From Berghia stephanieae (lineage: Eukaryota > Mollusca > Gastropoda > Nudibranchia > Aeolidiidae): a stretch of 64,000 nt of DNA. Positions 33,229-53,234 of the stretch are shown here, piece after piece. The notes beneath the pieces are model-generated. The model worked only from the letters and a program-made list of their open reading frames with translations, searched no databases and was not told the origin of the DNA. The DNA is taken from assembly GCA_034508935.3 (NCBI GenBank), contig CM067455.1, positions 3,984,337-4,048,336 on the forward strand. Reading direction: 5' to 3'. The translations under genes and the position numbers were made by a program. The first letter of the stretch is position 1, and each line of letters opens with the position of its first letter.

Positions 33229-33309
33229 CAGTTTAAAGGAAGAACAGTCAAATAATTCTAAATTTACAATTATTTAAAAAACAGTGGAATCCTTACGAGG
33301 CCAACACTG

Positions 33310-33832
33310 TTTTGTTTTTAAGGGTTTTACGGTGCTTGCAACACATTAAGGTCATATCAGCGCCAGTAAAAAGGAAGAAAATGGGATAGTAAAAAGTTCT
33401 AGAATTATAATCAAAGCACAAAAGAAAAGGCGAGACAAAGGGGAATTGGTTCAAATAGGGATCAGATGCAGAATCCAAGAGCATACCACCTATGTACCCA
33501 GCCTGAGACCACCCACAAGTCTCATCCGGACACAAGCACAAAATCCAAAAAGGAGGAATACACTCAGATGCTTACATTATACACGAAAAATAAATATAAT
33601 AATACATAACAGAGAGATGATTTACAAGGAAAAAAATTTCATCTCCCAAAACTGTAACTATACATTCAACTGTTTCCCTCCCAGCCAAGGAACTCCGGCC
33701 AGGGTCAGGACAAAACTAAGTAATCTCATTCCAAGACAACAACAGGAAACAGTTGGAAAACGGGTATGGGGGGATAGAAGACACAGCATGTACCTCCCTG
33801 CCCACTATGGGAGGTCAGGATCCCCACCCAGA
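33310..33832 (-). mobile_element. family K copy
   Basis: TTTTGTTTTTAAGGGTTTTA to AGGTCAGGATCCCCACCCAG. Confidence 0.88.
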
Positions 33833-34033
33833 AATATACAATTAAAACCAGTCCAGAAAAAAGTAAGTCAAAGGAGATCAGGAACCAGAATGAGGCAATG
33901 GGTCACATATCTTATAGCTTTTGACATAAGCTTCACCAAAAATAATCATTATAATATTTATAATATATTATGCCGTATCTTATAATAGTATTTACATTTC
34001 ATACATCTCATGAATATTTACATCATCAGTGCT

Positions 34034-34570
34034 TGTCTTTAACTTTAAGGGATTTAACGGCGCTTGCACCATTTTTAGGTAAGTAATTAATATCAGCACC
34101 AGTATAAAAGGAAGATGATAGACAAAAAGTTGTAGATTGTGAAGTGGAAAGCACCAAAGAAAAGTAAGATGAAGAGGAGGGGTTCAAATAGGGAACAAAA
34201 GATCCCATGAGCAATCCATCAAAAAGTCTACTTTGACATTATCTAAAAGTCCCACCGGGGCACCTCAAATGCTTAATTACAAATATATTCAAGACTAAAA
34301 AAAAAACCTTAATACAAAACAAAGAGATGATTTACAAGGGGAAAAAATTATCATCTTTCAAAAAAAAATATATGAAACTATACAATTGAATGCCTCCCAC
34401 TCAGCTAAGGATCCCAATCCCAACCAGGAGCTGAAAAAAAAAAAAATCGACCAATCTCAATCCAGAACAAAGACGGAGAGCATCATGAAAAAGAAAAAAA
34501 ACAGATAAAAGGGGATAGAAGATGAAGCAAGAGTGACCTCTGCCCATCATGGGAGGTCAGAAGACCCCAC
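34034..34570 (-). mobile_element. family K copy, strongly diverged
   Basis: TTTAAGGGATTTAACGGCGC to GGGAGGTCAGAAGACCCCAC with many indels; an old copy. Confidence 0.78.
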
Positions 34571-34601
34571 TCCAACATCATCAATGAAAACTATTCCACG
34601 G

Positions 34602-34874
34602 GGCTATGTGGTCTTTCGGATCGGAAGGTCCTGGGTTCGAGCCTCGCTCAGCGCATAGTTGAGTCCTTGGAAAAGGCTCTTTACTCACATTCTCTCATTG
34701 TACTCAGGTGTAAAATGAGTACCTGGCCGTTAACAGCACTGTCTTTGTCGGAAATATATTGTAATTCCGCCTAACAGGCGTCATGTCTCGTTACGTGTTG
34801 CTGTTGGTCAGGGTCCCTTTGTAAAGTGCTTTGAGCACTATTAGTGGATATTGCGCTATATAAGAGCTAAATTT
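34602..34874 (+). repeat. SINE family S with a deletion in the head
   Basis: GGCTATGTGGTCTTTCGGAT lacks the segment between the A box and the TTTCGGATCGG stretch. The tail is GATATTGCGCTATATAAGAG. Confidence 0.85.
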
Positions 34875-34991
34875 TAAAAATTTAAACAAATCTTTACAGA
34901 TCAGGACCAACCTTAGCGCTAAGATGAGCCATGGCAAGCAACAGCATTTGGAATTCATTGTTGTCACATAGAAAAAAAAATCCCTCCTTAA

Positions 34992-35223
34992 CTCACTCAA
35001 TCCTAGAGATTTTTTTATACTATTCAAAATTGGAAAATATGTATCAACAATGAGCATGTACATAGATAGTTTTATTTAACTATCATTGACATGTATGAAC
35101 TAAAAAAAAAAACAAACGTTGATACTACGTCTATAATTTGTCTCAGAAAAATGAAATAAATAGGTATGGGGTAAAAGTAACCCGGGTAAACTAGGGATAT
35201 ATTCGGTGTTAGGGTTGAGCGAG
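34992..35223. mobile_element. MITE family T2, copy 2
   Basis: Between TTAA at 34988-34991 and 35224-35227. Shares GAGCATGTACATAGAT and AAAAGTAACCCGGGTAAACT with the copy at 24036. Confidence 0.85.
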
Positions 35224-35227
35224 TTAA

Positions 35228-36110
35228 AATTTGGAAAGATAATTGTCCTTCAAAAATCAATCAATTAAAACTAACTTGTCAGAAACTCGCACACCAGGGA
35301 TTTCCAATGAAGTTGTCAACGTCTTCCTCAAGCGATAAGTATAAAAACAAACAAAAGGAATATACATAGGGCTTATAATAATAAATAATTGAATGTTGGG
35401 AGGATGGAACAAAAAATAGAAATGAAAAAAAAAAAGGATGGAGAGTACATCGAGATGTCATTTTATCTTTGGTAACAGAAATGAAATAGATAAAAATACC
35501 AACAGCATTGAAGACGGAGATTGCAGTCAATAATCAAATGGCTTCAAAAAAAAAAAAAATAATAATAATAATAAAGGATCATAACGGAAGTTTTTGAAAA
35601 GGCACAAAAATTACAGTAAGGATTGTTCATAATAACTACAATGGAATATGCATAAAGTCAACATCTGCTGAATGTCAACACCTCTTGATGGTCAAACATT
35701 TTCTATTCTTTATCCTAAGTATGTTCCCTTGATGATTGATAAAGTAAGGCATCCTTGCTTTTAGTCGACCAATCTTCTGGCCTGGCAGTGCTGTCTTGAT
35801 CAGAATTCCATTGTATACATTCAATCGTGGGATGACAGGACGATCACATGTAACAGGTAAACACCATGAAATATGAGCTAAGACTTCTATTAAGTAAAAT
35901 GGACCCATCCGGATAATGATACGCACAATAAAAGGCTTGCTGCCAATGACACTCTGGAAAACTTTTGCGAATATCATGAATACAAAATAAAATCTTAAAA
36001 TGATTTTGATGAAGATGATGATGATGATGATGACTATGGGTTCTCTGGGATAATAAAATACTATAAAAAATCTTGGAAAACATTTAGAAATGAGGGTGAT
36101 CGGGAATGAA
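35228..36110. other. intergenic sequence, no gene recognised
   Basis: Open frames at 36115-35675 (minus) have no family match by eye. A GAT triplet run lies at 36010-36035. Confidence 0.4.
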
Positions 36111-36154
36111 AACAAATATCAGGAAACTCCAAATGAAATCAAGAAGGTTGGCAG

Positions 36155-36497
36155 CCATGGCCATGATGAACTGGAATGCAGATTCTATCGCCGCACTGTG
36201 AGGCCAGAGCAGAATCTGTTCCACAGGCCAATGGCCGCACAGTTCGGCCGGTCTTGAAAGGCAAAAATAATAATGTAATACAATCCTACTTTCTACAAAA
36301 GTACTATAAATTGAACCAATGGTATAGTTTTTTTCATCAGAACATTCAATTGGCCCTAGGGGGGGGGGGTATTTTAATTGAAAATTTGCGCCGAATTCTA
36401 ATGTCGCTTTGTCATAGCTTGTCATTCTCACACTGCCTCAATTAGGTGTCAGCCATTTTGTGGCAGAAATGCGAATATAACCTCAGCGCTCAAAGAA
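36155..36497. mobile_element. MITE family T1, partial inverted copy
   Basis: CCTACTTTCTACAAAAGTAC, TTCATCAGAACATTCAATTG and TGTCAGCCATTTTGTGGCAG match family T1 at 13.8 kb in reverse. TTAA at 36498-36501 marks one border. A further piece is at 38935-38998. Confidence 0.75.
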
Positions 36498-36917
36498 TTA
36501 AGCAAAGTTTCACATGAAATTTCATCCACTTCCGACAAAACTGTCAACTCTCCTCCAGTGGTGACAGATGTTTTTACTCATCCTTTTCAAATACAAGTAA
36601 TCTACAAAAATGAATAGAACAATACACTGGACATGGAACATTTCGGACACGAAACCCTGTTTCAGCCAATAACACAAAGAACAAAAAATACAAAAAAAAA
36701 AAACAGTTCAAATGTGCAATCTTTCCGGATTTATCAACAGGGACAGTCCATTTTAAGTCTGAGCAAGAGACCATGAACGTAGTTTAACAGTTCGGGATCT
36801 GTCCTGCTACTCAAAATGTACTTTTATCTTTTTATCCCTAGAATGTGCCAAAACACCTTTAAAAAAACAACTAATTCTAATACTTGTTGAGAACACATTA
36901 AGCTCAAGGTCATTTCC

Positions 36918-36923
36918 TTTATT
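36918..36923 (-). terminator. candidate poly(A) signal of TMEM192
   Basis: AATAAA on the minus strand, about 800 bp after the stop. Other cleavage sites are possible. Confidence 0.25.
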
Positions 36924-37724
36924 TTCAGTTTTCATGCACATTTCCCCATACTTATGTAAATGGACAAAATAAATTATTAAAATACAAGCAATCTTCATTC
37001 CAACTGGAAAGCCTGTATACACAATAAATCATGGTGTGTTGAGCAAAACGAAAGGACACTGTGTACACATCACAACGTCTTGCAAATAAGATAAGAATAA
37101 AATAAACTTGCGACACCTTCACATTTTCCCGCTTGAATCAATTTATCAACGAGTACGGAATATCTCTGAAACATGTCTGTGGAGAAGTGTAGTGTAGAGC
37201 TGCCAACCCCATCTGATGAGAATGTGTACAATGGGACCTCAAAATGGGGGAGATTTCATAAAAATGGGTACAATCCTGAAATCGACGGAAACTAACCATT
37301 GTGAAAGTAAGAGGAAGGTATAATTACATAAAGTCACACCGCACAAGCTCAATTACATCAACAATGATTTTCCCAAGACTATAATCCAATCCTTTCAGAA
37401 TTCTACCTCCCAGCATGACGATCATAATTGGTCAAAAATTATATGAATATCCACTTGGTCACCAAGGTTTCTCAATAGGCTAGCAATAATATGAATTACA
37501 ACTAAAGAAAACTGAAGTGACTCTGCACATTGAAAATGGGTACAATCTTGGGGGAAATGTGTACAAGCGTACAATCACTGAAAATGCGTACAATTCCGCA
37601 TTTTTTGCAGTAGGTTGGCAGCTCTGGTGTAGTGATACAAGGAGTTGGATGGAAACGATGACTGTGAATCGTAACAAATGGTTCGTTGCAATGTCAAAAC
37701 ATACTGATATACAAACAACGATGT

Positions 37725-45052
<7,328 letters not shown>

Positions 45053-45215
45053 TCTTCAATCAAATTAAACCATCGTTCAAAATTGTTAAATTTAATCCGA
45101 GAGATTCAAAACAGCAAAACAAGCAAAAATATAACTTCCACCAAATTATGATGACCCGATCGATTCGGTCGGGTGACTTCGATTGGATTTGATTGAAAGT
45201 TGAAAGTTTATAAAT

Positions 45216-45224
45216 ACTTCCGGT
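45216..45224 (-). promoter_or_regulatory. ETS-type site upstream of TMEM192
   Basis: ACCGGAAGT on the minus strand, 164 bp upstream of the TMEM192 start codon. It matches the ETS/GABP consensus common in housekeeping promoters. Its use as a promoter element is inference. Confidence 0.4.
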
Positions 45225-45837
45225 TTAACAGTTCGACTCTTGACTTAGATATGCCAGATTGATGTTTTAGGTGTTTGCAAAGCCAAATTAAAAATCAATG
45301 CTATTTCTTTACCTGTTTTCGTCTGTTATAGAAAACGGTCGCTCTCGATCATGGCGTACTAAAAGGGCTATGCTCTCGATTATAAAGAGATTGAAGACCA
45401 TGGTATCCAACCTCTTGAAACTTGAAAGAAAAGGACACAAACCCATATGAAGATGCAGAAACTTGGCTTTGACAGTTCTTGTTCGAGACTTCGAGTTGTG
45501 TCATCCTTTTTCTTGTTACTATTTCGAAGCCTTACTATTTTTATGTGTTTTACGTACACGTACTGTAATGTCATTTATGTAGTGTTGTCCTTGTAATTTA
45601 TTTTTATTTATCAATTGTTACGTCGGAGGGTGTCTCCGGTATGATTCCATAGTGGAATCCTTCCATAATTTAGTCATACAGTACTCGCCGGATTCTAGAA
45701 CGCTATCTGCAATACGGCACGCTGGAGTTGGGTGACGGACAGGGCATACACAGTTGTTAGCCTTGGTGACGGATTGTTGTATTTCTATAATATTAAATCG
45801 TTAAAACTACACGCAACATTAGACCACGATGTCAACA

Positions 45838-46363
45838 TGTTTTGCTTTTAGGGGCTTTACGGCGCTTGCAACACATTAAGGTCATATCAGCGCCAGTAAA
45901 AAGGAAGAAAATGGGATAGTAAAAAGTTATAGAATTACAATTAAAGCACAAAAGAAAAGGTGAGACAAAGGGGAATTGGTTCAAATAGGGATCAGATGTA
46001 GATTCCAAGAGCACACCGTCGAATTACTTAGTTTGAGATTACCTAAAAGTCTCATCTAGACACAACCACAGGTCCGAACTAAAAGGAATACACTCAAATG
46101 TTTACAAATCATATAATATAATATGTAAACTAAACATAAAACAATGCATAACAGAGAGATGATTTACAAGGAAAAAAATATCATCTCCCAAAACTATAAC
46201 TACACATTCGACTGTTTCCCTCCAGGAAATCCGGCCAGGGTCAGGACAATACCAGGTAATCTCATCCCAAGACAATGAAAGGAAACAATTGGAAAACGGG
46301 TCGGGGGGGGGGGGGGGATAGAAGACACAGCATGTACCTCCCTGCCCACTATGGGAGGTCAGG
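45838..46363 (-). mobile_element. family K copy with 11-bp target duplication
   Basis: From GTTTTGCTTTTAGGGGCTTT to CACTATGGGAGGTCAG. GATGTCAACAT flanks both sides. Confidence 0.9.
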
Positions 46364-46855
46364 ATGTCAACATACAATGAAATAAAAATCCCAAATGGTT
46401 CTATTTAATATAGGGTAATACGGTTTTTTAAAAGCCAAGCGACTCAGTCACAAGACGTTAAGACCAGGCTGTCCATAGAAGCATAAAAGCCCTGCTTACC
46501 CTAGACTTTCAAGTGCATTACCTATAATATTGCAGAGGAAAGTAAGACGAATGTCTGAAAAATATTCACAAGTTTAAACCCAATGCAACCATAAATCTTA
46601 ATGAAAAATCGGGAATAGTGGACTTATAAGGAAGAAGAAAAAGCACGGGATTCAGTTTTTATTGGGCCTATGGCCTCTTCTTTTTGGCTTCTAACGAGAC
46701 GAACGGCCTGGTACGACATAAGGGAGAAAGAGTGCTGTCTCCGGTTTCACTAGCCTACTTGTTTCATCACAACCCAATAACCTGCTTCCCATCACCGCCA
46801 AATGAGGTATTAAAAAAGCCACGGCCGGAATTGACAACAATCTGAATAGAAATAT

Positions 46856-47050
46856 TATAGATAGTTCGAAGATAACGTCAATCATGTCTTTGTTATTGTT
46901 TTTTGCCATCCGCGTTTATGAGTACTTCTCACTAAACTGTATTAACCAGACTATAAACCTTCAAGGTTACACACAGTTTTGTGTGTTGGTCCCTTATACT
47001 TCCGGATATCAATGTTATGAGTTTCTTTGCCAAGCGCATACTATCTATAG
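46856..47050 (+). mobile_element. MITE family M2, copy 4
   Basis: TATAGATAGTTCGAAGATAA to CAAGCGCATACTATCTATAG. Abuts copy 5 in inverse orientation. Confidence 0.8.
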
Positions 47051-47199
47051 ATAGAATGCGCTTGGCCAAGGAGCTCACAACTGTGTAACCATGCACTTTT
47101 ATAGTCTGGTTAATACAGTTTAGTGAGAACAACTCACAAATGCGGATGGCAAAAACAATAACAAAGGCCTGAGTGACGTCATCTGCATACTATCTATAG
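47041..47199 (-). mobile_element. MITE family M2, copy 5 (inverted)
   Basis: CTATCTATAGATAGAATGCG to TCTGCATACTATCTATAG. It shares its first bases with the end of copy 4 and has an internal deletion of about 35 bp. Confidence 0.8.
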
Positions 47200-47689
47200 G
47201 ACGTGGTAGTGGTAAGCATTTTCAATATTGTTTGCCCTCGGAGACAGCCAGAGTTCGCACCGTCTCCGTTCCAAGTATTCCAAGAATCCACTAATTAGAG
47301 AAGTGAGAGGGTCTAGTTGTGTGTGTATGCATTGTGCGTGTGTATATGAGCTTTGTGTGTCTTGTTTTTTGTCTGAGTGTTTTATGAAGTCTTTGATTTC
47401 ATTTTAAATGATTGATCGTGGACGTCACGTCGTTAGCACGGATAGGCCTATTAAGCCTATTGTTTTATTATTAAAATTGTGGGACATGTGGATAGTGAAT
47501 GTTAGCCAGGCCTAACTTTGTGATTTTGTTGATACTGTGAGAAACAAAATATGCTTGTCCAGGAAAAAAGGTCATCGCACATAGCTGGTTTAAACGTGTA
47601 GATATCTTCAACGCAGTTATATTATTTTTGAGTGAGTTTGGTTGGGATGGATGGTGTTGACACGCTCAGTGGGGTTTGGGGAGGAGGAA

Positions 47690-48030
47690 GGGGGGAGTGG
47701 CCGTGTGGTTAACTCTCTCCTTACCAGTCAATTTCAGGATTTTCCCCCAAACGTCACACCCAACTAACACAAAAATATATTTTTTATCACTCAAACACAA
47801 TAGCAGTAAGTTCTTGCGATACATCATTTCTTTAGCAAAACATGCTCTACAATTCACTGCTCATTTTCTTTAAATTTTATGATGTACAAGAGAAATTTGA
47901 ACAAGAAAAATGTTAGTTGTATCGTAACGAATGTGACCATTTTCCTATAGTTGGTAAGGAGAGGGTTAATGTATTGCACTGTGACCCATAAGCTCCCGGG
48001 TCAAGCCCCACTTCTGGTATTTTCGTTTTT
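47690..48030 (+). repeat. tRNA-like sequence split by a MITE
   Basis: GGAGTGGCCGTGTGGTTAA (A box) is followed by MITE T3 and then TTAATGTATTGCACTGTGAC and CCCGGGTCAAGCCCCACTTC (B box and 3' arm). Confidence 0.55.
47713..47965. mobile_element. TTAA-flanked MITE family T3, intact copy
   Basis: Ends CTCTCTCCTTACCA and TGGTAAGGAGAGGG between TTAA at 47709-47712 and 47966-47969. 253 bp. Confidence 0.88.
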
Positions 48031-48420
48031 TGTTTTTTTTTCTTGAGGAAGATTTGTAAACCCTGATTTGTTCACTATGAACAATATGGCTGATTCCCGT
48101 TGACATCGGACGTTTGTTTGAAAAGAATGCCTAAGCGCAAAAAAGAGCGTAATTTAAGCAAGGGGGGGGGGGGGGGGTAAACAGGAAATATATTAGAGGC
48201 ATAAAAAAAAAAGAAAAAAAAACACGCAAAAACTGTCCCCTAATACATGGAAACCAGTCCATACCAACTCCCCAATAAGCGGTATCGCTAATAATAAGGG
48301 AAGTAAGACAGGATATAATATATCAAGAACGTGGTATGTAATTGTTACCTCCCATGAGCATCGGATTTCAGCTAATTCTTTTTGACTTCTATCACAGTGA
48401 CAAATTAAGGAGCAGACATT

Positions 48421-48666
48421 GTTTGTTTTTAAGGGTTTTATGGCGCTTGCAACACATTTAGGTCATATCAGCGCCAGTAAAAAGGAAGGATTACAATTAA
48501 AGCACCCAAGAGAAAGTAAGACACAGGGGAACTGGAAACAAATAGGGATCAGATGTATATTCCAAGAGCATACCACCAATGTATACTTAGTTTGAGATCA
48601 CCTATAAGTCTCATCCGAACACAAGCACAAAATCCAACAAAGAGGAATACACTCAAATGCTTACAT

Positions 48667-48698
<32 letters not shown>

Positions 48699-49132
48699 CT
48701 CTCTCCTCCCTCTCTCTCTCTCTTCTGTGGCATATCACTTGGACGTAGCCTCCCACACAGTCCTTCGGAAGAAGTCTCTGTCTTGTGCCCATCTGCCACA
48801 TTCCGTCACGCCGTTGTTGAGCCATTCCTGTATATCCTGTTGTCATCTTCTTTGTGGTCTTCCTCTGCCTTACATTATACATTCAAAATAACAAGTATAA
48901 AAAATATGCATAACAGAGAGATGATTTACAAGGAAAAAAATATCATTTCCCAAAGCAATAACTATGCATTTGATTGTTTCCCTCCCAGCTAGGACTCCAG
49001 CCAGGGCCAGGACAAATCCAAGTAATCTCATTCCAAGACAAAGACAGAAAGCATGTTGGAAAACAGATATAAAGGGATAGAAGACACAGTATGTAACCCC
49101 CTGCCCACTTTGGGAGGTCAGGAACCCCACCC
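48421..49132 (-). mobile_element. family K copy interrupted by a LINE fragment
   Basis: TTTGTTTTTAAGGGTTTTAT to TCAGGAACCCCACCCA, flanked by GGAGCAGACATT on both sides. Positions 48669-48866 are foreign. Confidence 0.9.
48669..48866 (-). mobile_element. LINE 3' fragment with (GA)n tail, nested in family K
   Basis: Minus frame reads DIQEWLNNGVTECGRWAQDR and DFFRRTVWEA, a LINE C-terminal pattern, then (GA)n. CTTACATT flanks both sides (8 bp). Confidence 0.7.
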
Positions 49133-49358
49133 AGGAGCAGACATTCGTGTAAGATAAAGATCTAAAAGTTTGTATGAAACCCAACTGCCGGTCTGGGTCT
49201 CAATAACAAAGAGCAGGAAGACGTCAACTTCATTCGTTCAAAACACTTCATCAGCATCTTTTATCAGCTTGTTAGAGAAACACTTCCACTCTTCTTTATT
49301 TTCAATTATCTGATTTGAAACAAAAATAGTCAGGGTAGGTAATTCATTTTCAAAATAA

Positions 49359-49364
49359 TTTATT
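49359..49364 (-). terminator. candidate poly(A) signal of COG8
   Basis: AATAAA on the minus strand 319 bp after the stop. The open frame at 49522-49238 overlaps this presumed 3' UTR end and was not recognised. Confidence 0.4.
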
Positions 49365-49682
49365 GAAAACCTCTCTAATAAATAACACAGAATGTACAAT
49401 ATGTACAACAGTCTCTTTGCATTCATCAAGACAACAGATAGAACCCACATACTGTCAGCATATTCTGCCAGTAAAACCCATATTTGCATAAGGGAAAAGA
49501 AGAGAGCAGGAGTTATCTCCACAACTCACAATGAGCTGAGCGGATAATGAGGCTCTCACCCATTTTTTCCAACAATGGCAGTATCTCCATTGACATTGAA
49601 ATAGTGGCCAGCCCTATTACATGTTAAATGATTCCAAAACCTCGATCACATTATATGGCTATATATATAATAGTAGTGCTTC

Positions 49683-50044
49683 TTAAGATGATGGAAGAGA
49701 ATCTAGGTCAACTGTCGGGGTCTCTGATGAGTTTGCCACAAGGTCAAGGTCAACATTATCAAGGTCAAACCCCTCGTCATTCCAGTCACCTTGATCCGCC
49801 GTGGCTTGTAGGTCAGGGTCATTGTCGTCCAATGGAGAGGTCACTTCTGATGGTACAGTTTCTGATAATATTGCTGGTTGCTGTTGTGTTGTTGGGGCAG
49901 AAGATGATAATGATGATGGCGACGACGACGGTGGTGGTGGTGGTTGAGATGAAGGAGTGGATAACAAGCTTTCTTCCTCTTGGGCTGATTGGGTCGGTTT
50001 CACTTCATATTCAGCTATGCTTGCTGCTGCTGCTGCTGCAGTGT
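49683..50044 (-). CDS. COG8: COG8 last exon and stop
   Basis: After [29 protein letters not shown], Ser/Pro-rich middle, then [20 protein letters not shown] and DSLPSS with TAA at 49685-49683. The phase fits exactly with the preceding exon. Confidence 0.78.
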
Positions 50045-51754
50045 CTGTTGAAATTAATTAATAAATTATTTTTTTAATGGAATAAAAGCTTCCATTTAAC
50101 AAATAATGTGAGCATTTTGAGTTTCGCGTTTGTCAACAAACATGATGAGACACTAACAGCAAATGAGAGATGAGAGGAGGGCATTGTTAAGACAAACATT
50201 TGTTGAAATTAATCATTTTTGGTTAGATGATCTATAAATACATTTTCATCGAAAACTCTTATCATACTTTTAAAAAACAATAAAATAAAGAGACATAATG
50301 GGGGATGCATCTATTATTTCGCTTGACATACATGATACCAAAATGAAGGACAGGTCGGAAGAGGAAGAGGACTAGGAAAAAAAGACAGGTGAGTGGGGTG
50401 GATGAGGAAAAGGAGGAGGAGGAGAAGGCAATAGAAGAGGAAGGGTAGGAAGAAAAGGAAGAGACAGAGAAGAAGAGAAGAGAAGAAGAAGAAGAAGAAG
50501 AAGAAGAAGAAGAAGAAGAAGAAGAAGAAGAAGGAAGAAGAAGAAGAAGAAGAAGAAGAAGAAGAAGAAGAGAGAAGAAGAAGAAGAAGAAGAAGAAGAA
50601 GAAGAAGAAGAAGAAGAAGAAGAAGAAGAAGAAGAAGAAGAAGAAGAAGAAGAAGAAGAAGAAGAAGAAGAAGAAGAAGAAGAGAAGAAGAAGAAGAAGA
50701 AGAAGAAGAAGAAGAAGAAGAAGAAGAAAGAAGAAGAAGAAGAAGAAGAAGAAGAAGAAGAAGAAGAAGAAGAAGAAGAAGAAGAAGAAGAAGAAGAAGA
50801 AGAAGAAGAAGAAGAAGAGAAGAAGAAGAGAAGAAGAGAAGAAGAAGAAAGAGAAAAAAGAAGACGAAGAAGAAGAAGACGACAGAATTGCACTCCAAGA
50901 AGAAAACGACCTCAAACTCAAAACTTTTTCTCTAATATCTCTCTCGTGTTCAATATGAATGAAAATCTACAAAATGTGTTCAATTGTCCATTTATGCCAA
51001 CATTAGAATGTTAAACATACCTTGATTTGCCTGTGAGGAGTTTTTATCTTTTTCTCCATCATCATCATCATCATCTGAGGCAAGGGTGAAAGAGACAGTT
51101 TTATGTGGAGCCCCATCAGCATCGTCGTCATTATTTTCATCAACCCTGTCATCACCATTACTATGTTGTGTAGTTGTGGTGTTAGTAAGATCACTGTTGA
51201 CTGCTGGTGGTTGCGGTGAAAGGGGTGGAGATGCTGTTGTTGCTGCAGGTTGTGGTTGTGGTGGTGGTGGTGCTGCAGGCATGAGGTGCTTGATGTTGTC
51301 TAGAATGGAGTTGATGTCTATCAATCCAACCCGAGACTGGTGGAAAACAAATGGGGAAACAATTCATTTAAAAATAACTCTGGTTTTAGGAGTTTTAACA
51401 TTCAATATCTTTAACTTTCTTACTCTGACCCTTCATGCCGACTGGCCATCAACAAATAATAATAATAATAAAGAAGAAAAGAAGAAGAAGAAGAAGAAGG
51501 AAGAAGAAGAAGAAGAAGAAAAGAAGAAGAAGAAGAAGAGAAGAAGAAGAGAAGAAGAAGAAGAAGAAAAAGAAGAGAAGAAGAAGAAGAAGAAGAAGAA
51601 GAGAAGAATTTAAAGATGCTTTTTAAACATTTCTTCAGTTGAACAATGCTGTAATGATTTTGGAAGTTTGTTCCAGAGGATTGGGATGATTTTAAGCCTT
51701 TGAGATGCATTGGTAACAGGTTTCGTTCCAGGTGACATTGAGATTTTTTTCTAC

Positions 51755-51829
<75 letters not shown>

Positions 51830-53021
51830 CTACCCACCCAGCAGTGATTAACTAGGTCTCATAGGTCTGATGGAGAGTGCTTTGCAAAGGATAGCAAGCA
51901 ATTGACTAACCTGCTAGAAACTGTACTAGGGGTCCTGATAGCTCAGTCGACAGAGCACTTTCTTCACATGCATTGGTAACAGGTTTCATCCCAGTGAGAT
52001 TTTTTTCTACCCCCCGCCCTCCCCTTCTCTTTCTTCTACCTACCCAGCAGTGATTAACCAGGTTTCTTAGATCTAATGAAGAGTGCTTTGAAATAGAATA
52101 GCATTCTATCCAAAGGATAGCGAGCAATTGCTATTGTTCATGTAGCACTATAGAAAAGGGGTCAAACTCCAGATTCATGGGCCTTTTGGCTCTGGGGGAC
52201 TACTTTTATTAATTTTCAGAAACTGCATCGGTTGTGAACAAAAAAAAAAAAAAAAAAATATGAATAGAACAGCTTCATAAAGGAAAATAAAAATTAACAC
52301 ACGATGTTTCTGACACAAATCCCTTTCTCAGCCAACAATAAAAACAACTAAAATTAATTAACGTAAAATCCAAAATGATCAGAGAAAAGTATTTGGCATA
52401 TTAAAAATATGTTATGAACAACTTCAAAAAAAAAAGAACAAAATACTGCTTTGGGTTCAGAAATCTTTTTTAACTGATAAGAAAAAAATAAACCCAATAT
52501 AAAAATGTTAATTCATCGCTTTAAGGCATGTCTAATTATTGGTAAATACAAAGTTGAAATTTTTTTGATTACAAAATTGGCCTTATGGTACAACCTCATA
52601 TACATATAAATCAGCTTACATTTCTACTGAGCTCTGTGACCGATATCCCAAGAGCTGAGGCCAACTGTGATGGAGGGTAGAGGGTCTGAAGACATTTGTT
52701 GATGTACGGCAAAAGGTCTGTGGCATAGCCTGCACACAGCTGCTCAAAAGCATCCTTCTCCTTGGAGTTGAACGTTGTCTCTTCCGCTCTGTAAAAAATA
52801 ATGCAAATGTCGCTGCTTGAAAAAAAAATATATTAAAAAATATCAATAATAAAATGGAGCAGAGGCTTCGATTCAATATAATTAACAAGGACGGATGATG
52901 TGGAGAGTTTTGGTTTACCCTTTGTCAACAAAACACGATGAGACAAAGTAAAGACGAATGATAACGTTTTAAAAATAATAATAATAATAATAATATGATG
53001 ATAATAATAATAATAATAATA

Positions 53022-53104
<83 letters not shown>

Positions 53105-53172
53105 TAATAATGATGATGATGATGATGATGATGATGATAATAATAATAATAATAACAAACAACAATAATGAC

Positions 53173-53234
<62 letters not shown>

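Noticed and set aside
35675-36115. 146-residue minus open frame with hydrophobic stretches
   Set aside because: No recognised family or splice context; composition matches AT-rich intergenic DNA.
49238-49522. 94-residue open frame on the minus strand
   Set aside because: It overlaps the presumed COG8 3' UTR end; no family recognised and no splice partner.
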